Made by a program: the position numbers and the translations under genes. Under the pieces are notes generated by a model that did no database searches, had not been told where the DNA came from, and saw only the letters and a list, made by a program, of their open reading frames with translations. A stretch of DNA of 64,000 nucleotides, taken from an uncultured Lachnospiraceae bacterium (GTDB taxonomy: Bacteria; Bacillota; Clostridia; Lachnospirales; Lachnospiraceae). The stretch's first letter is position 1. Each line of letters opens with the position of its first letter. The DNA lies in assembly GCA_910577655.1 (NCBI GenBank), contig CAJTOW010000005.1, positions 12,700 through 76,699 on the forward strand. Reading direction: 5' to 3'. This document shows positions 32,475-41,204 of the stretch, piece by piece.

Positions 32475-33365
32475 ATGGCAGGCTGGAATGATATTTTATA
32501 TGAAATAAGAGATACCCCACCCCAGTTCGATTATGTGAGGCGTCGTTATTTAAAAAAGTTGAGTCAATATACGAAACGGAATACTATTTGCTATTATTCA
32601 AGCTGGCTGAGCAAAAGAAGTGCAAATAATTTAGATATTAACGATTCTGATATGACAGGTTTTATGAATGCGATAAAGGATTTAGATTGTTCTAAAGGAT
32701 TGGATTTAATTTTGCATACACCAGGAGGAGATCCAGCGGCATCAGAAGCCATAGTTAACTATCTAAGGACAAAATTTAATAAAGACATTAGGGCTATAGT
32801 CCCTCAACTCGCAATGTCAGCAGGAACAATGATTGCTTGTGCGGCAAAAGAAATAGTGATGGGAAAACAATCGAGTTTGGGTCCTATAGATCCTCAATTT
32901 AATGGAATTCCTGCGTATAACATAAAATTAGAATTTGAGGAAGCAAAGGAAGATTTGTTAAGAGATCCACGAAATGCCCAGTATTGGATGATAAAATTAC
33001 AGCAATATCCAGCGGCTTTTATGAAAACTGCTTTAGACGCTATTGCACTATCAGGCCAATTAATAGAAGAATGGCTTGGAAGTTGTATGTTCGATAAAAG
33101 TCAAGAGGGTGATAGAAAAACTATCCAGAAGATCGTTGATAGCTTAAATGAGCACGATAATTCTAAAAATCATGGAAGACATTTAGGCATAGATTTTTGT
33201 ACAAATATAGGATTGAAAATTTTTCCATTGGAAAGTGACTCAGAACTTCAGGATCTGGTATTAAGCGTTCACCATGCGTACATGATAACAATGGATAGTA
33301 CAGCTGCAGTAAAAATCATAGAAAACCAGGATGGAAAGCTCATGGTTTCAAACCAGCCACAATAG
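32475..33365 (+). CDS. SDH-family Clp-fold serine protease (low-GC insert)
   Basis: 296 residues of the SDH/SppA-like (ClpP-crotonase fold) group. LDLILHTPGGDPAASEAIVNYLR (~77), then VPQLAMSAGTMIACAAKEIVMGKQSSLGPIDPQ with the nucleophile-type SAGT (~114) and the GPIDPQ motif. No transmembrane anchor is seen, so it is probably cytoplasmic. Codons are plainly AT-rich compared with flanking phage genes, and the cassette has terminators on both sides, so it looks like a recently gained moron. Substrate unknown; it is not one of the HK97-type prohead proteases. Confidence 0.78.
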   Translation: MAGWNDILYEIRDTPPQFDYVRRRYLKKLSQYTKRNTICYYSSWLSKRSANNLDINDSDMTGFMNAIKDLDCSKGLDLILHTPGGDPAASEAIVNYLRTKFNKDIRAIVPQLAMSAGTMIACAAKEIVMGKQSSLGPIDPQFNGIPAYNIKLEFEEAKEDLLRDPRNAQYWMIKLQQYPAAFMKTALDAIALSGQLIEEWLGSCMFDKSQEGDRKTIQKIVDSLNEHDNSKNHGRHLGIDFCTNIGLKIFPLESDSELQDLVLSVHHAYMITMDSTAAVKIIENQDGKLMVSNQPQ

Positions 33366-33424
33366 GCTTGTTAAGGCTTGAAATTTGTGGTAAGATGTAT
33401 TTAACAATATTGAGGAGGCAAACA

Positions 33425-33628
33425 ATGAAAACCATAGACACACGAGAAATACAAGAATTGTATGAGCTGTGCGGTTTAGATGCCGGTAAGATCGATCATA
33501 TAAGAGGCAGTATAAATTTAGGTAAAATGAACAGCAAGTTAAATTCGGATTTCTCTCATATTTATGGGAATAGTAGCTCTAATAATTTAACTAATATGAC
33601 AATTGCATCCAAGAAGCGTGGCTATTAA
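33425..33628 (+). CDS. Small protein paired with SDH-family protease
   Basis: 67 residues from ATG 33425 (GGAGGCAAAC upstream), AT-rich like the protease gene 59 bp before it. MKTIDTREIQELYELCGLDAGKIDHIRG looks helical and the C-terminus is Asn/Ser-rich. No recognised family. The pairing and shared composition suggest that the two work together, perhaps as substrate, regulator or partner (inference). Confidence 0.55.
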   Translation: MKTIDTREIQELYELCGLDAGKIDHIRGSINLGKMNSKLNSDFSHIYGNSSSNNLTNMTIASKKRGY

Positions 33629-33646
33629 GGCTACTATATAGTGAAT

Positions 33647-33679
33647 GAGAGGTGGCCCCCCAGCCATCTCTTTTCCTTT
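33647..33679 (+). terminator. Terminator closing the low-GC insert
   Basis: GAGA(GG)TGGC pairs with GCCATCTC with a two-base bulge, followed by TTTTCCTTTTT. It separates the insert from the terminase gene. Confidence 0.6.
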
Positions 33680-33712
33680 TTCCAAAAACCAACCAATAGG
33701 AGGTGATCCGGC

Positions 33713-34516
33713 ATGGCCAGGGCACCAGACCCAAGGGCAGAGCAGGCTAAGGAACTGTACCTTGCAGGCAAAAAACTGGTAGAGATAGCGAAACATCTGG
33801 ATTTGCCAGAGGGAACGGTCCGCCGCTGGAAATGCACCTATAAGTGGGGAGAAGAGAAAAGCGAACGCTCGGATAGAAAAAGCGAACGTTCGAAAAGAAC
33901 AGAAAAACGGAAGCGGGGCGCCCAGCCTGGAAATAGGAACAGTTCCGGCGGGCCACCGGGCAATAAGAAGGCAGTCACCACGGGAGAGTTTGAGACTCTC
34001 CTTTTTGATTGCCTGGATGACGAGGAAAAGCGCCTTGTGGCATCAGTTCCGGCAGACAAGCAGCGTCTTCTTCTCCAGGAAATACAGCTTCTCACCGTCC
34101 GGGAACGCCGGATGCTGAAACGGATAGAAGCCATAAAGGGATCCGTGGAGAACCTCCCCAGTGGGGAGACGCTGGACGGCATGACCCTCGTAAGCCGCAA
34201 ATACGGCACGGAGAAAGACAAGGAAACAGATTTGAAGGAGTACCAGGGTAAAATCGGCCAGATCCAGGCCATAGAGGAAGCCCTGACCCGGGTGCAGGCC
34301 AGAAAGCAGAGGGCGGTTGAATCCCTGCACAAGTTTGGCTTTGATGATTCCCAGCTTCAGATCGAGACAAAAAAGCTTGAGATCGCGGCCAGGGCAAGAG
34401 GGGAACTGGATGGCGACGGGGAGGAACCGGACGACGGATTCCTGGAGGCGCTGAAAGGCCAGGAAGACTGGAAGGAATGGAACCAGGAAGATGAAGAGGA
34501 GAAAACCGGTATTTAA
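33713..34516 (+). CDS. terS: Terminase small subunit
   Basis: 267 residues. The N-terminal HTH (RAEQAKELYLAGKKLVEIAKHLDLPEGTVRRWKCTYKW) and following Arg/Lys/Ser-rich segment are typical of PBSX XtmA-like small subunits (phage terminase small subunit, YqaS type). It recognises the packaging site. A coiled-coil middle and acidic tail follow. AGGAGGTGATC precedes ATG 33713. Its end overlaps terL by 26 bp. Confidence 0.88.
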   Translation: MARAPDPRAEQAKELYLAGKKLVEIAKHLDLPEGTVRRWKCTYKWGEEKSERSDRKSERSKRTEKRKRGAQPGNRNSSGGPPGNKKAVTTGEFETLLFDCLDDEEKRLVASVPADKQRLLLQEIQLLTVRERRMLKRIEAIKGSVENLPSGETLDGMTLVSRKYGTEKDKETDLKEYQGKIGQIQAIEEALTRVQARKQRAVESLHKFGFDDSQLQIETKKLEIAARARGELDGDGEEPDDGFLEALKGQEDWKEWNQEDEEEKTGI

Positions 34517-35795
34517 ATTCAGCCCCTTTTCCCGGAGGCAGCGCCAGGTGATGAACTGGTGGATGGAGAACAGCCCGGTGAAGAACTGTGACGGTATCAT
34601 AGCGGACGGCGCGATCCGGTCCGGCAAGACCGTGGCCATGTCCCTGGGATTTGTTTTCTGGGCCATGGAGCACTTTGACGGGCAGATCTTTATCATGGCA
34701 GGCAAGACCATTAGCTCCTTCAAGCGGAATGTACTGCAGAATTTAAAGCTGATGCTCACCAGCCGGGGGTATCACTGGAAACACCATCTGTCCGGCGAGA
34801 CACCCAACATGCTGGAGGTTACCCGGAAAGGGCGGACAAACTACTTTTACATGTTCGGCGGCAAGGATGAAGCTGCCCAGGACCTGGTCCAGGGTATTAC
34901 GGCTGCCGGGGCCTTTTTTGATGAAGTGGCCCTGATGCCGGAGTCTTTTGTCAACCAGGCTACGGGCAGATGTTCCGTTGCGGGCAGTAAGTTCTGGTTT
35001 AACTGCAACCCGGCAGGCCCCATGCACTGGTTCAAGACCGGGTGGATTGACAAGAAACGGGAGAAAAGGCTGGTATATCTGCACTTTACCATGGAGGACA
35101 ACTTAAGCCTGGATGAAAAGATCAAGGCCAGGTACCGCAGCATGTATGCCGGCGTATTCTTCCTGCGTTACATAAAGGGGCTGTGGGCCGTGGCAGAGGG
35201 CCTGGTCTACACCATGTGTACAGATGCAAACTATTACACTGACGAAGAGCGCCAGCCGGGTTTAAGGTCCACTGCTGCCAGGTATATTGCTGTAGACTAC
35301 GGCACCACCAATCCGTGCGTGTTCCTGGAGATCTGGGACGACGGACAGACAGTCTGGGTGGACCGGGAGTACCGCTGGGACAGCCGGTCAGAGGAAGCCA
35401 GGCGCAGGGGAAGTCCCCAGAAGACAGACGCCCAGTATGCCGGTGACATGTCTGCATTTATGGGGACAGCCCCGGAGGACCAGTGCCCGGTAATCGTGGA
35501 CCCTTCCGCAGCCTCCTTTATCACGGAGCTGCGGGGCCGGGGATTCTATGTGATCCCTGCGGACAATGAGGTGCTGGACGGAATCCGCATGACATCCACG
35601 CTGCTGGCCCAGGGAAACATCATGATAAACAGGGCCTGCAAAGGCCTGGCAGCGGAAATGCAGACCTATGCGTGGGATGACAAGGCCGCGGAGCGCGGGG
35701 AGGAAAAGCCGGTGAAGCAGGCAGATCACGGCTGTGACGCCCTCCGCTATTTTGTCAAAACGAAAATACCCAGCTGGAGGACAGGAGCAGCATGA
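34491..35795 (+). CDS. terL: Terminase large subunit (PBSX family)
   Basis: 434 residues. Walker A-like GAIRSGKTVAMSLGF (~42), Walker B with catalytic Glu in AAGAFFDEVALMPE (~140), coupling motif FWFNCNPAGPMHWFKTGW (~165), and nuclease acidic residues in YIAVDYGTTNPCVFLEIWDD (~265) and CPVIVDPSAASF (~330). Matches PBSX/XtmB-type headful packaging motors. Confidence 0.95.
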   Translation: MKRRKPVFKFSPFSRRQRQVMNWWMENSPVKNCDGIIADGAIRSGKTVAMSLGFVFWAMEHFDGQIFIMAGKTISSFKRNVLQNLKLMLTSRGYHWKHHLSGETPNMLEVTRKGRTNYFYMFGGKDEAAQDLVQGITAAGAFFDEVALMPESFVNQATGRCSVAGSKFWFNCNPAGPMHWFKTGWIDKKREKRLVYLHFTMEDNLSLDEKIKARYRSMYAGVFFLRYIKGLWAVAEGLVYTMCTDANYYTDEERQPGLRSTAARYIAVDYGTTNPCVFLEIWDDGQTVWVDREYRWDSRSEEARRRGSPQKTDAQYAGDMSAFMGTAPEDQCPVIVDPSAASFITELRGRGFYVIPADNEVLDGIRMTSTLLAQGNIMINRACKGLAAEMQTYAWDDKAAERGEEKPVKQADHGCDALRYFVKTKIPSWRTGAA

Positions 35796-37324
35796 GCAGA
35801 AAACACATATCCCGCCGCAGGGAGGCGGGCACACCGCCGAATCACACACAGCCCAATAATACACACCAGGCGCCCGTCACCACGATGGACGCCTTTTCCA
35901 ATCCCGCGGCCCGGATCGGCTTCGGGACCATGGATCTTCTGCAGGCCACGGAGTACCCGGTGACCCGGCTCACCCAGAATTACCAGCTTCTGACCAGTCT
36001 GTACCGGGACAACTGGATCGTGCAGAATATTGTGGCCACGATCCCCAATGACATCGTGCGGAAGTGGTACACTCTCCGCTCCGGTGTCACGCCGGAGTGC
36101 ATGGACCAGATGGCCCGTCTGGAGCGGACCACACAGCTCCGCAGAAAGCTGCTTCTGGGTATGTACTGGGGCAGGCTCTACGGCGGGGCGGCAGGTCTGG
36201 TCCTGGTCCGGGGTCAGGATGACTTAAGCCAGCCCCTGGATCTGGATGCGGTGCTGCCGGGAAGCTTCCTGGGGCTCCAGATCCTGGACCGGTGGAGTGG
36301 TGTGTATCCGGAGATGGAACTGGTGACAGACCCTTCCGATCCGGACTTTGGACTGCCGGCATTCTACACGGTCCGGGAGGAGGCCAGCGGGCAGATGGTG
36401 GCCAGGGTGCACCACAGCCGGATCCTGCGGTTCATCGGCAGGGAACTTCCCTGGCAGGAGCAGGTGACGGAGCTTTACTGGGGTGAAAGCGAGATCGAGG
36501 CTGTGTACAGTGAGGTGGTGAAACGGGACAATGTCTCCGGCAACATTGCAGCCCTGACCTTCCGGGCCAATGTGAACTATATGGAGTCGGACGGCCTGGA
36601 CCAGCTTCTGGGCACGGCCAACACGGAAATGCAGCGCCGTTTCTGGAACATGATGCAGGCCCAGGCAGTGATGGAAAGCAATTTCGGTACCCGGATCGTC
36701 AACAGGGGGGATGCCATCCACAATACCCAGTACACCTTTACCGGGCTGCCGGATGTGTATGACCGGGTGATGATGGACGTGGCCGGGGCTGCCAGGACGC
36801 CGGTGACCAAGCTGTTCGGCAGGTCGGCGGCAGGGCTCAATTCCACCGGGGAGGATGACCTTCAGAACTATTACGATTACATTGACGGCCTGCGGGAAAA
36901 TGAATTCCGCCCCATGATCGAGCGGCTGCTGCCCATTATGGCGCTGTCGGCCTGGGGAGAGATCCCGGATGACCTGGATATTGACTTCCCGCCCATGTGG
37001 ACGCCGGATGCAAAGGAGATCGCGGAGATTGCGGAGCGGAAAACTGGCGCGGTGATCAGTGCCTACCAGAATGACCTTCTGGATGCGGGTACGGCCATGG
37101 AGGAGCTGCAGGCACTGGCAGACGAGACGGGGATTTTCGGAAAGATTTCCGACGAGAGTATAGAGGCCGGAAGGGGACAGACCTACACAAAGAGCCGGAT
37201 GCTGGCAGACCCCATGGCAGGGCTGGAGATGGGGGCCGGGCCGGACCAGGCGGAAGAGGAGGCAGAAGCAGATGAAAACGGGGAAGAAGACGGGGATGGA
37301 AAGGATAAGGCTGAAAAACAGTAA
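35792..37324 (+). CDS. Portal protein (DUF1073 type)
   Basis: 510 residues. The N-terminal YRDNWIVQNIVATIPNDIVRKWYTL and central YGGAAGLVLVRGQDDLSQPLD, plus AGAARTPVTKLFGRSAAGLNSTGEDDLQNYYDYI, are characteristic of the DUF1073 portal family. It forms the dodecamer at the head vertex. It has a very acidic C-terminal tail (EEEAEADENGEEDGDGKD). Overlaps terL by four bases. Confidence 0.92.
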   Translation: MSRKHISRRREAGTPPNHTQPNNTHQAPVTTMDAFSNPAARIGFGTMDLLQATEYPVTRLTQNYQLLTSLYRDNWIVQNIVATIPNDIVRKWYTLRSGVTPECMDQMARLERTTQLRRKLLLGMYWGRLYGGAAGLVLVRGQDDLSQPLDLDAVLPGSFLGLQILDRWSGVYPEMELVTDPSDPDFGLPAFYTVREEASGQMVARVHHSRILRFIGRELPWQEQVTELYWGESEIEAVYSEVVKRDNVSGNIAALTFRANVNYMESDGLDQLLGTANTEMQRRFWNMMQAQAVMESNFGTRIVNRGDAIHNTQYTFTGLPDVYDRVMMDVAGAARTPVTKLFGRSAAGLNSTGEDDLQNYYDYIDGLRENEFRPMIERLLPIMALSAWGEIPDDLDIDFPPMWTPDAKEIAEIAERKTGAVISAYQNDLLDAGTAMEELQALADETGIFGKISDESIEAGRGQTYTKSRMLADPMAGLEMGAGPDQAEEEAEADENGEEDGDGKDKAEKQ

Positions 37325-37345
37325 AGCCGGCAGGAGGAATGCAGT

Positions 37346-38731
37346 ATGCCGAAGCTGATCCGCCCGCCGGAGAACGGGGACGTGACGGCCTTTATGCGGA
37401 TGCTGTTTCTGCGGACGGAGCGGGAGCTGGTGAAGGAGATCACCCGGAAACGGAATGCCGGTTATGTGGATTACGCGGAGGTGGCAGCGCTGGAGCGGGT
37501 ACAGAAGATTCTCCAGAACATGGTGGATGAGTCCTGGGCCTATGTGCCGGTGATGGTGGAAAAGATTTTTTACCATTCAGAAGGGGCTGCAGCCGGATAC
37601 GCAGGCGCCAGGACGCTCTCAGCCGCCCAGACAGCCGTCGTCCAGCAGCTGTCCAACAATCTGCTGGGTGAGATCGCGGAAGCCTCGGAAACAGCCATGG
37701 AGAGCGCACGGAGGTTCTTTACCATCGCACGTCTGGAGGCGGACCCGTTTCGGGAAACTGCCCTGCGTCAGGTGCTGGCAAAGGAGGCAGCCGGTTCCGG
37801 GTGGACGGGGGCCAGTAAAAAAATGCTTCAGGACATGCAGAACAAAGGAATAACAGCCTTTGTTGACAAGGCAGGGAGGGAATGGTCCCTGCAGGCCTAC
37901 GGCAATATGGCGGTCCGGGCTACAGCACGGCAGGCCCAGGTGGCAGCTATCCTGACTGCGGATGACCATGACCTCTGGCAGATCGTAAAGATTGGGAGCA
38001 CCTGCCCCGTATGTGCTGCCCTGGAGGGCCGTGTATACTCGAAGAGCGGAACAAACCCGGACTACCCGCCCCTGACCCTGGCCTTTGGCAAGGTGGACCC
38101 GGCGGGAGCGGATGATTTGACGAATACATACTTAAACATCCATCCAAACTGCCTGCACAGTCTCATTAAGTACACAGCCATTGGAAAGACAGAGAAGCAG
38201 ATTAAATGGGACAAGGATTTCTCCAGTCCTGAGAAGAATCCCCTGGACCGTGATCCGCGGACGAAGAAGCAGATAGCGGCTTATAGGGAGAAGGAGAGGA
38301 ACCGGCAGCGGCTGATCCGGGACAGGAGACAGCATAAGGAGTACCGGGCAGCTCTTGGCAGCCAGGTCCCGAAAGACTTTGCAAAGTTCCGGGAGATGAA
38401 GTATAATAAGGGGGAGAACTGGAAGAAGCTTCAACAGTCTTACCAGAACAGATTTTCATTGCAGGAGCAGCTTGCATATGAAATGAATGGTGAAAAGCTC
38501 TTTATCCCAAATGGGGCGAACATGACGAATGTTCGAACGATTGCCGGGGCTGGCAGCAAGACAGAATTGAGAATCGAACAAAAGCTGGTAGATTCTTTTG
38601 GCGGGAATATAGGGGAATGGAAAAAACGTGTTGGAAAAATCGAAAGCGGTAAATATGTTTTTGATGTTCACTGGTATGAGCTGAATGGAAAGCAGTATAA
38701 GGCGAAAGTTAAAGCGAGGAGTGAAAAGTAA
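37346..38731 (+). CDS. Minor head protein with toxin-like C-terminal tail
   Basis: 461 residues. The first ~300 are a SPP1 gp7/Mu F-like minor capsid protein: ATARQAQVAAILTADDHDLWQIVKIGSTCPVCAALEGRVYSKSG and HPNCLHSLI, a Cys/His set seen in that family. After a basic linker (~320-370), the last ~90 residues are a separate AT-richer domain (GEKLFIPNGANMTNVRTIAG ... KYVFDVHWYELNGKQYKAKVK) resembling the PBECR-type nuclease tips found on phage head proteins. If so, it would be ejected or packaged with DNA. The following gene may be its immunity partner. Confidence 0.82.
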   Translation: MPKLIRPPENGDVTAFMRMLFLRTERELVKEITRKRNAGYVDYAEVAALERVQKILQNMVDESWAYVPVMVEKIFYHSEGAAAGYAGARTLSAAQTAVVQQLSNNLLGEIAEASETAMESARRFFTIARLEADPFRETALRQVLAKEAAGSGWTGASKKMLQDMQNKGITAFVDKAGREWSLQAYGNMAVRATARQAQVAAILTADDHDLWQIVKIGSTCPVCAALEGRVYSKSGTNPDYPPLTLAFGKVDPAGADDLTNTYLNIHPNCLHSLIKYTAIGKTEKQIKWDKDFSSPEKNPLDRDPRTKKQIAAYREKERNRQRLIRDRRQHKEYRAALGSQVPKDFAKFREMKYNKGENWKKLQQSYQNRFSLQEQLAYEMNGEKLFIPNGANMTNVRTIAGAGSKTELRIEQKLVDSFGGNIGEWKKRVGKIESGKYVFDVHWYELNGKQYKAKVKARSEK

Positions 38732-38734
38732 AAT

Positions 38735-38986
38735 ATGAAAAAACAATATTACGAGCCGCCTAAACCAATTAATAAACCAGAAAAAACTTTGAAATTGAGA
38801 TATGTCGGGGAAAGCTTCGGGGTTGATGAGCTTACGAATGGGAAAGTGTATGAGGCATGGGTTGAAGACCAGGATTATTACCGTGTAATAGATGACAGCG
38901 GTGAAGATTATCTGTATTTCCGTAATAATCCCAGGCCACTTGATGGAAGCGGTCCGGGCGGTCGCTGGGAAGTTGTGGAGGGATAG
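38735..38986 (+). CDS. Small protein after head toxin tail (possible immunity)
   Basis: 83 residues starting 3 bp after the head protein stop. Contains an SH3-like beta pattern (TLKLRYVGESFGVDELTNGKVYEAWVEDQDYYRVIDDSGEDYLYF) and is acidic. AT-rich like the preceding toxin-like tail. By position and composition it could neutralise that domain; function is inferred, not shown. Confidence 0.6.
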   Translation: MKKQYYEPPKPINKPEKTLKLRYVGESFGVDELTNGKVYEAWVEDQDYYRVIDDSGEDYLYFRNNPRPLDGSGPGGRWEVVEG

Positions 38987-38989
38987 GCC

Positions 38990-39322
38990 GTGGCAAAGGA
39001 TGATTATTTTGTGATCACATACCGGATATTGACATATCTGTATAATTGTTTTAAGCAGGGGGAAGCCCCGGATATCAGCGTGTTTGGGCCAGATGCCATT
39101 GGGATTAACAATGGATACTGGGGGAATATTATGGAAAGCCTGCTATCCGAAGGATATATTAAAGGAATTGCCGTACTGCCTCGGATGGGCGGAGGGTTTG
39201 GGATCAAACTGCTGGAGTTGAGGATCACACAAAAAGGTATTGAATTTCTGCAGGATAATTCAAAAATGGCAAAAGCCAGGGATCTCTTAAGGTCACTCAA
39301 GGAGACGGTACCAGGGCTATAG
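38990..39322 (+). CDS. YjcQ-like winged-helix protein
   Basis: 110 residues from GTG/ATG at 38990. The pattern DDYFVITYRILTYLYNCFKQGE ... YWGNIMESLLSEGYIKGI ... LLELRITQKGIEFLQDNSKM matches YjcQ, a winged-helix protein of Firmicute prophages. Its role is not established; it closes the AT-rich head-toxin cassette and is followed by a terminator. Confidence 0.75.
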   Translation: MAKDDYFVITYRILTYLYNCFKQGEAPDISVFGPDAIGINNGYWGNIMESLLSEGYIKGIAVLPRMGGGFGIKLLELRITQKGIEFLQDNSKMAKARDLLRSLKETVPGL

Positions 39323-39324
39323 GG

Positions 39325-39353
39325 CTGCCGGTCATCAGACCGGTAGTATTTTT
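39325..39353 (+). terminator. Terminator after YjcQ-like gene
   Basis: CTGCCGGTC (39325-39333) pairs with GACCGGTAG (39338-39346) around ATCA, followed by TATTTTT. Inside the head operon it would be partial, or bypassed when the late regulator acts. Confidence 0.75.
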
Positions 39354-39382
39354 ATACCCATTTTCAGGGAAAGGAGACTACA

Positions 39383-40684
39383 ATGCTTGCCTACTACGGC
39401 TACACCATAAGCCCCAACCAGATCGAGACTGGAGAGGGCTTTTTAATATGCCGCAACGTCCCCATTGCCAGGACCGGGGACATGCAGTACCTGGAGAGTG
39501 AACTTGGGCTTGCGGGCACCCGGGTGGTGACGGTCCACCGCGATCCGGCGGAGGTATTCTCTGAGGCGGCCCTGGCGTCCTTTGAGGGAAAGCCCGTGAC
39601 GGACAACCACCCGCCCCAGCTTCTGGACCCTGACACAGTGGGCATGTATGAAAAGGGCCATGCCCAGGGGATCCGCCGGGGAACGGGGGAATGGGAGGGC
39701 TATGTGATCGCGGACCTGCATATCCACGACCGGGGGCTGATCCTGGCCATCCAGGGAGGAAAGCGGGAGATCTCCTGCGGATATGAGTGCGGATACACAG
39801 CCAACGGGGATGGCACCTACTCCCAGCACAGCATCAGAGGCAACCATGTCGCAGTGGTAGACCGGGGAAGGGCCGGAAAGCGGGCTGCGATACTGGACTC
39901 AGATAAACCAGAAACACGAAAGGCCCCAGGGCCGGAAAGGAAAGCAATGAAGAAGAAAGGACTGATATTCAGCCTCTTCGGGCAGGCTGTCAAAGACAAG
40001 AGCCCGGAAGAGATCGAGCAGCTTGCCATGGATGCGGCGGCAGCTCTGGAGGAGGATGCCGGGAGCGCTGCGGCGCCTCAGGTGAAAGAGCCGGAAGAGA
40101 AGAAGGAGACCGGGGAACCGGCACAGCAGCAGGTAAAGGATGCTGCTTTTTTTGATGTCCTGAACGACAAGATGGATACTGTTATAAAACTGCTGGACGG
40201 GGCATCCAAAAAGACGGAAGACGCGGGGAAGGATCCCATGGATGCTGCCATCGAAAAGCTGGAGGGAAAGGAGGCAGGTGCGGCAGAGACCGGAAAAGAA
40301 ACAGGAAAAGGCACCGGCGACAGCGGCATAGGCCCGGAAGAGGCCACGGCAGCATCTGGAAGTGAAGATGATGGGGCAAAGGTGATTCCGGCTGATGACC
40401 AGGGCCCTGCCGGATGCGGACTTGACAGTGCCCTGGCAGCTGCCATTCTGAAAAGGGTGCGCCCTGCCGTGGCCGCCATCGGGGACGAGAAGCAGCGGAA
40501 GGCCGTGGCAGACGCCATCATTGCAAGCGTCACAGACCAGACCGGCATTCCCGACACGGCAAGGATCATGGAGACAGTCCGCAGAAATGCAGCCCAGGTC
40601 GCAGACAGCCGCTCCCGGTCCGGCACGGAAGAAGTGCAGAAGGCCTATGACAGCATGAACCCCCACAGAAAGGAGAAAAAGTGA
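39383..40684 (+). CDS. Prohead protease/scaffold, DUF2213-like
   Basis: 433 residues. The N-terminal ~170 match DUF2213: GFLICRNVPIARTGDMQYLESE ... VTDNHPP ... GKREISCGYECGYT ... RGNHVAVVDRGRAG. This family occupies the prohead-protease slot in many phages. The C-terminal ~260 are Ala/Glu/Lys-rich with coiled-coil character, suitable for a scaffold. Fusion of maturation protease and scaffold is common in this position, directly before capsid genes. Confidence 0.82.
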   Translation: MLAYYGYTISPNQIETGEGFLICRNVPIARTGDMQYLESELGLAGTRVVTVHRDPAEVFSEAALASFEGKPVTDNHPPQLLDPDTVGMYEKGHAQGIRRGTGEWEGYVIADLHIHDRGLILAIQGGKREISCGYECGYTANGDGTYSQHSIRGNHVAVVDRGRAGKRAAILDSDKPETRKAPGPERKAMKKKGLIFSLFGQAVKDKSPEEIEQLAMDAAAALEEDAGSAAAPQVKEPEEKKETGEPAQQQVKDAAFFDVLNDKMDTVIKLLDGASKKTEDAGKDPMDAAIEKLEGKEAGAAETGKETGKGTGDSGIGPEEATAASGSEDDGAKVIPADDQGPAGCGLDSALAAAILKRVRPAVAAIGDEKQRKAVADAIIASVTDQTGIPDTARIMETVRRNAAQVADSRSRSGTEEVQKAYDSMNPHRKEKK

Positions 40685-41193
40685 TGAGAGGACAGACTAT
40701 CGGAAAGACCATGCCCCACGGATATGCGGGAAGTTATGCCAGGCAGCCGGACGCGGTGGTTGACACCCATCCCCTGGCCGGGGATACCCCCGTCGTCTTT
40801 GGCAGTGCTCTGGTGTACGGGACTGGTGGAGCCGTGGTGCCCTTTGGCACAGACGGAACTGCTGACAGTTTTCTGGGAGTGGCCGTGCGGGAGGTAAAAT
40901 CCGCAATGGACTACCTGGACCAGAACACCGGCATGTACCGGCCTGGGGAGGCGGTGCCGGTGATGAAGCGGGGCAGCGTCAACGTGGTCTGCCAGAACGG
41001 AACGCCGGGAGCCGGAGGGGCCGTGTACGTGCGGACAAAGGCAAATGCAGCCTATCCGGCAGCGGCCATTGGCGGGTTTGAGGCAGTGGAGGATGCGGGC
41101 AGCAGTGTGAAGCTGGCAAACGTACAGTGGAAAGGGAGCGCAGACGCCAGCAGAGTAGCGGAGCTGTGTATCCTGACCAGGAACAACGCATAA
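40684..41193 (+). CDS. Capsid decoration/structural cement protein (DUF2190-like)
   Basis: 169 residues from ATG 40684, which shares one base with the previous TGA. A beta-rich pattern (AVVDTHPLAGDTPVVFGSALVYGTGGAVVPFG ... FLGVAVREVKS) matches small head-decorating proteins between scaffold and capsid genes. Likely binds the outer shell. Confidence 0.75.
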   Translation: MRGQTIGKTMPHGYAGSYARQPDAVVDTHPLAGDTPVVFGSALVYGTGGAVVPFGTDGTADSFLGVAVREVKSAMDYLDQNTGMYRPGEAVPVMKRGSVNVVCQNGTPGAGGAVYVRTKANAAYPAAAIGGFEAVEDAGSSVKLANVQWKGSADASRVAELCILTRNNA

Positions 41194-41204
41194 GGAGGAC
41201 AGAT

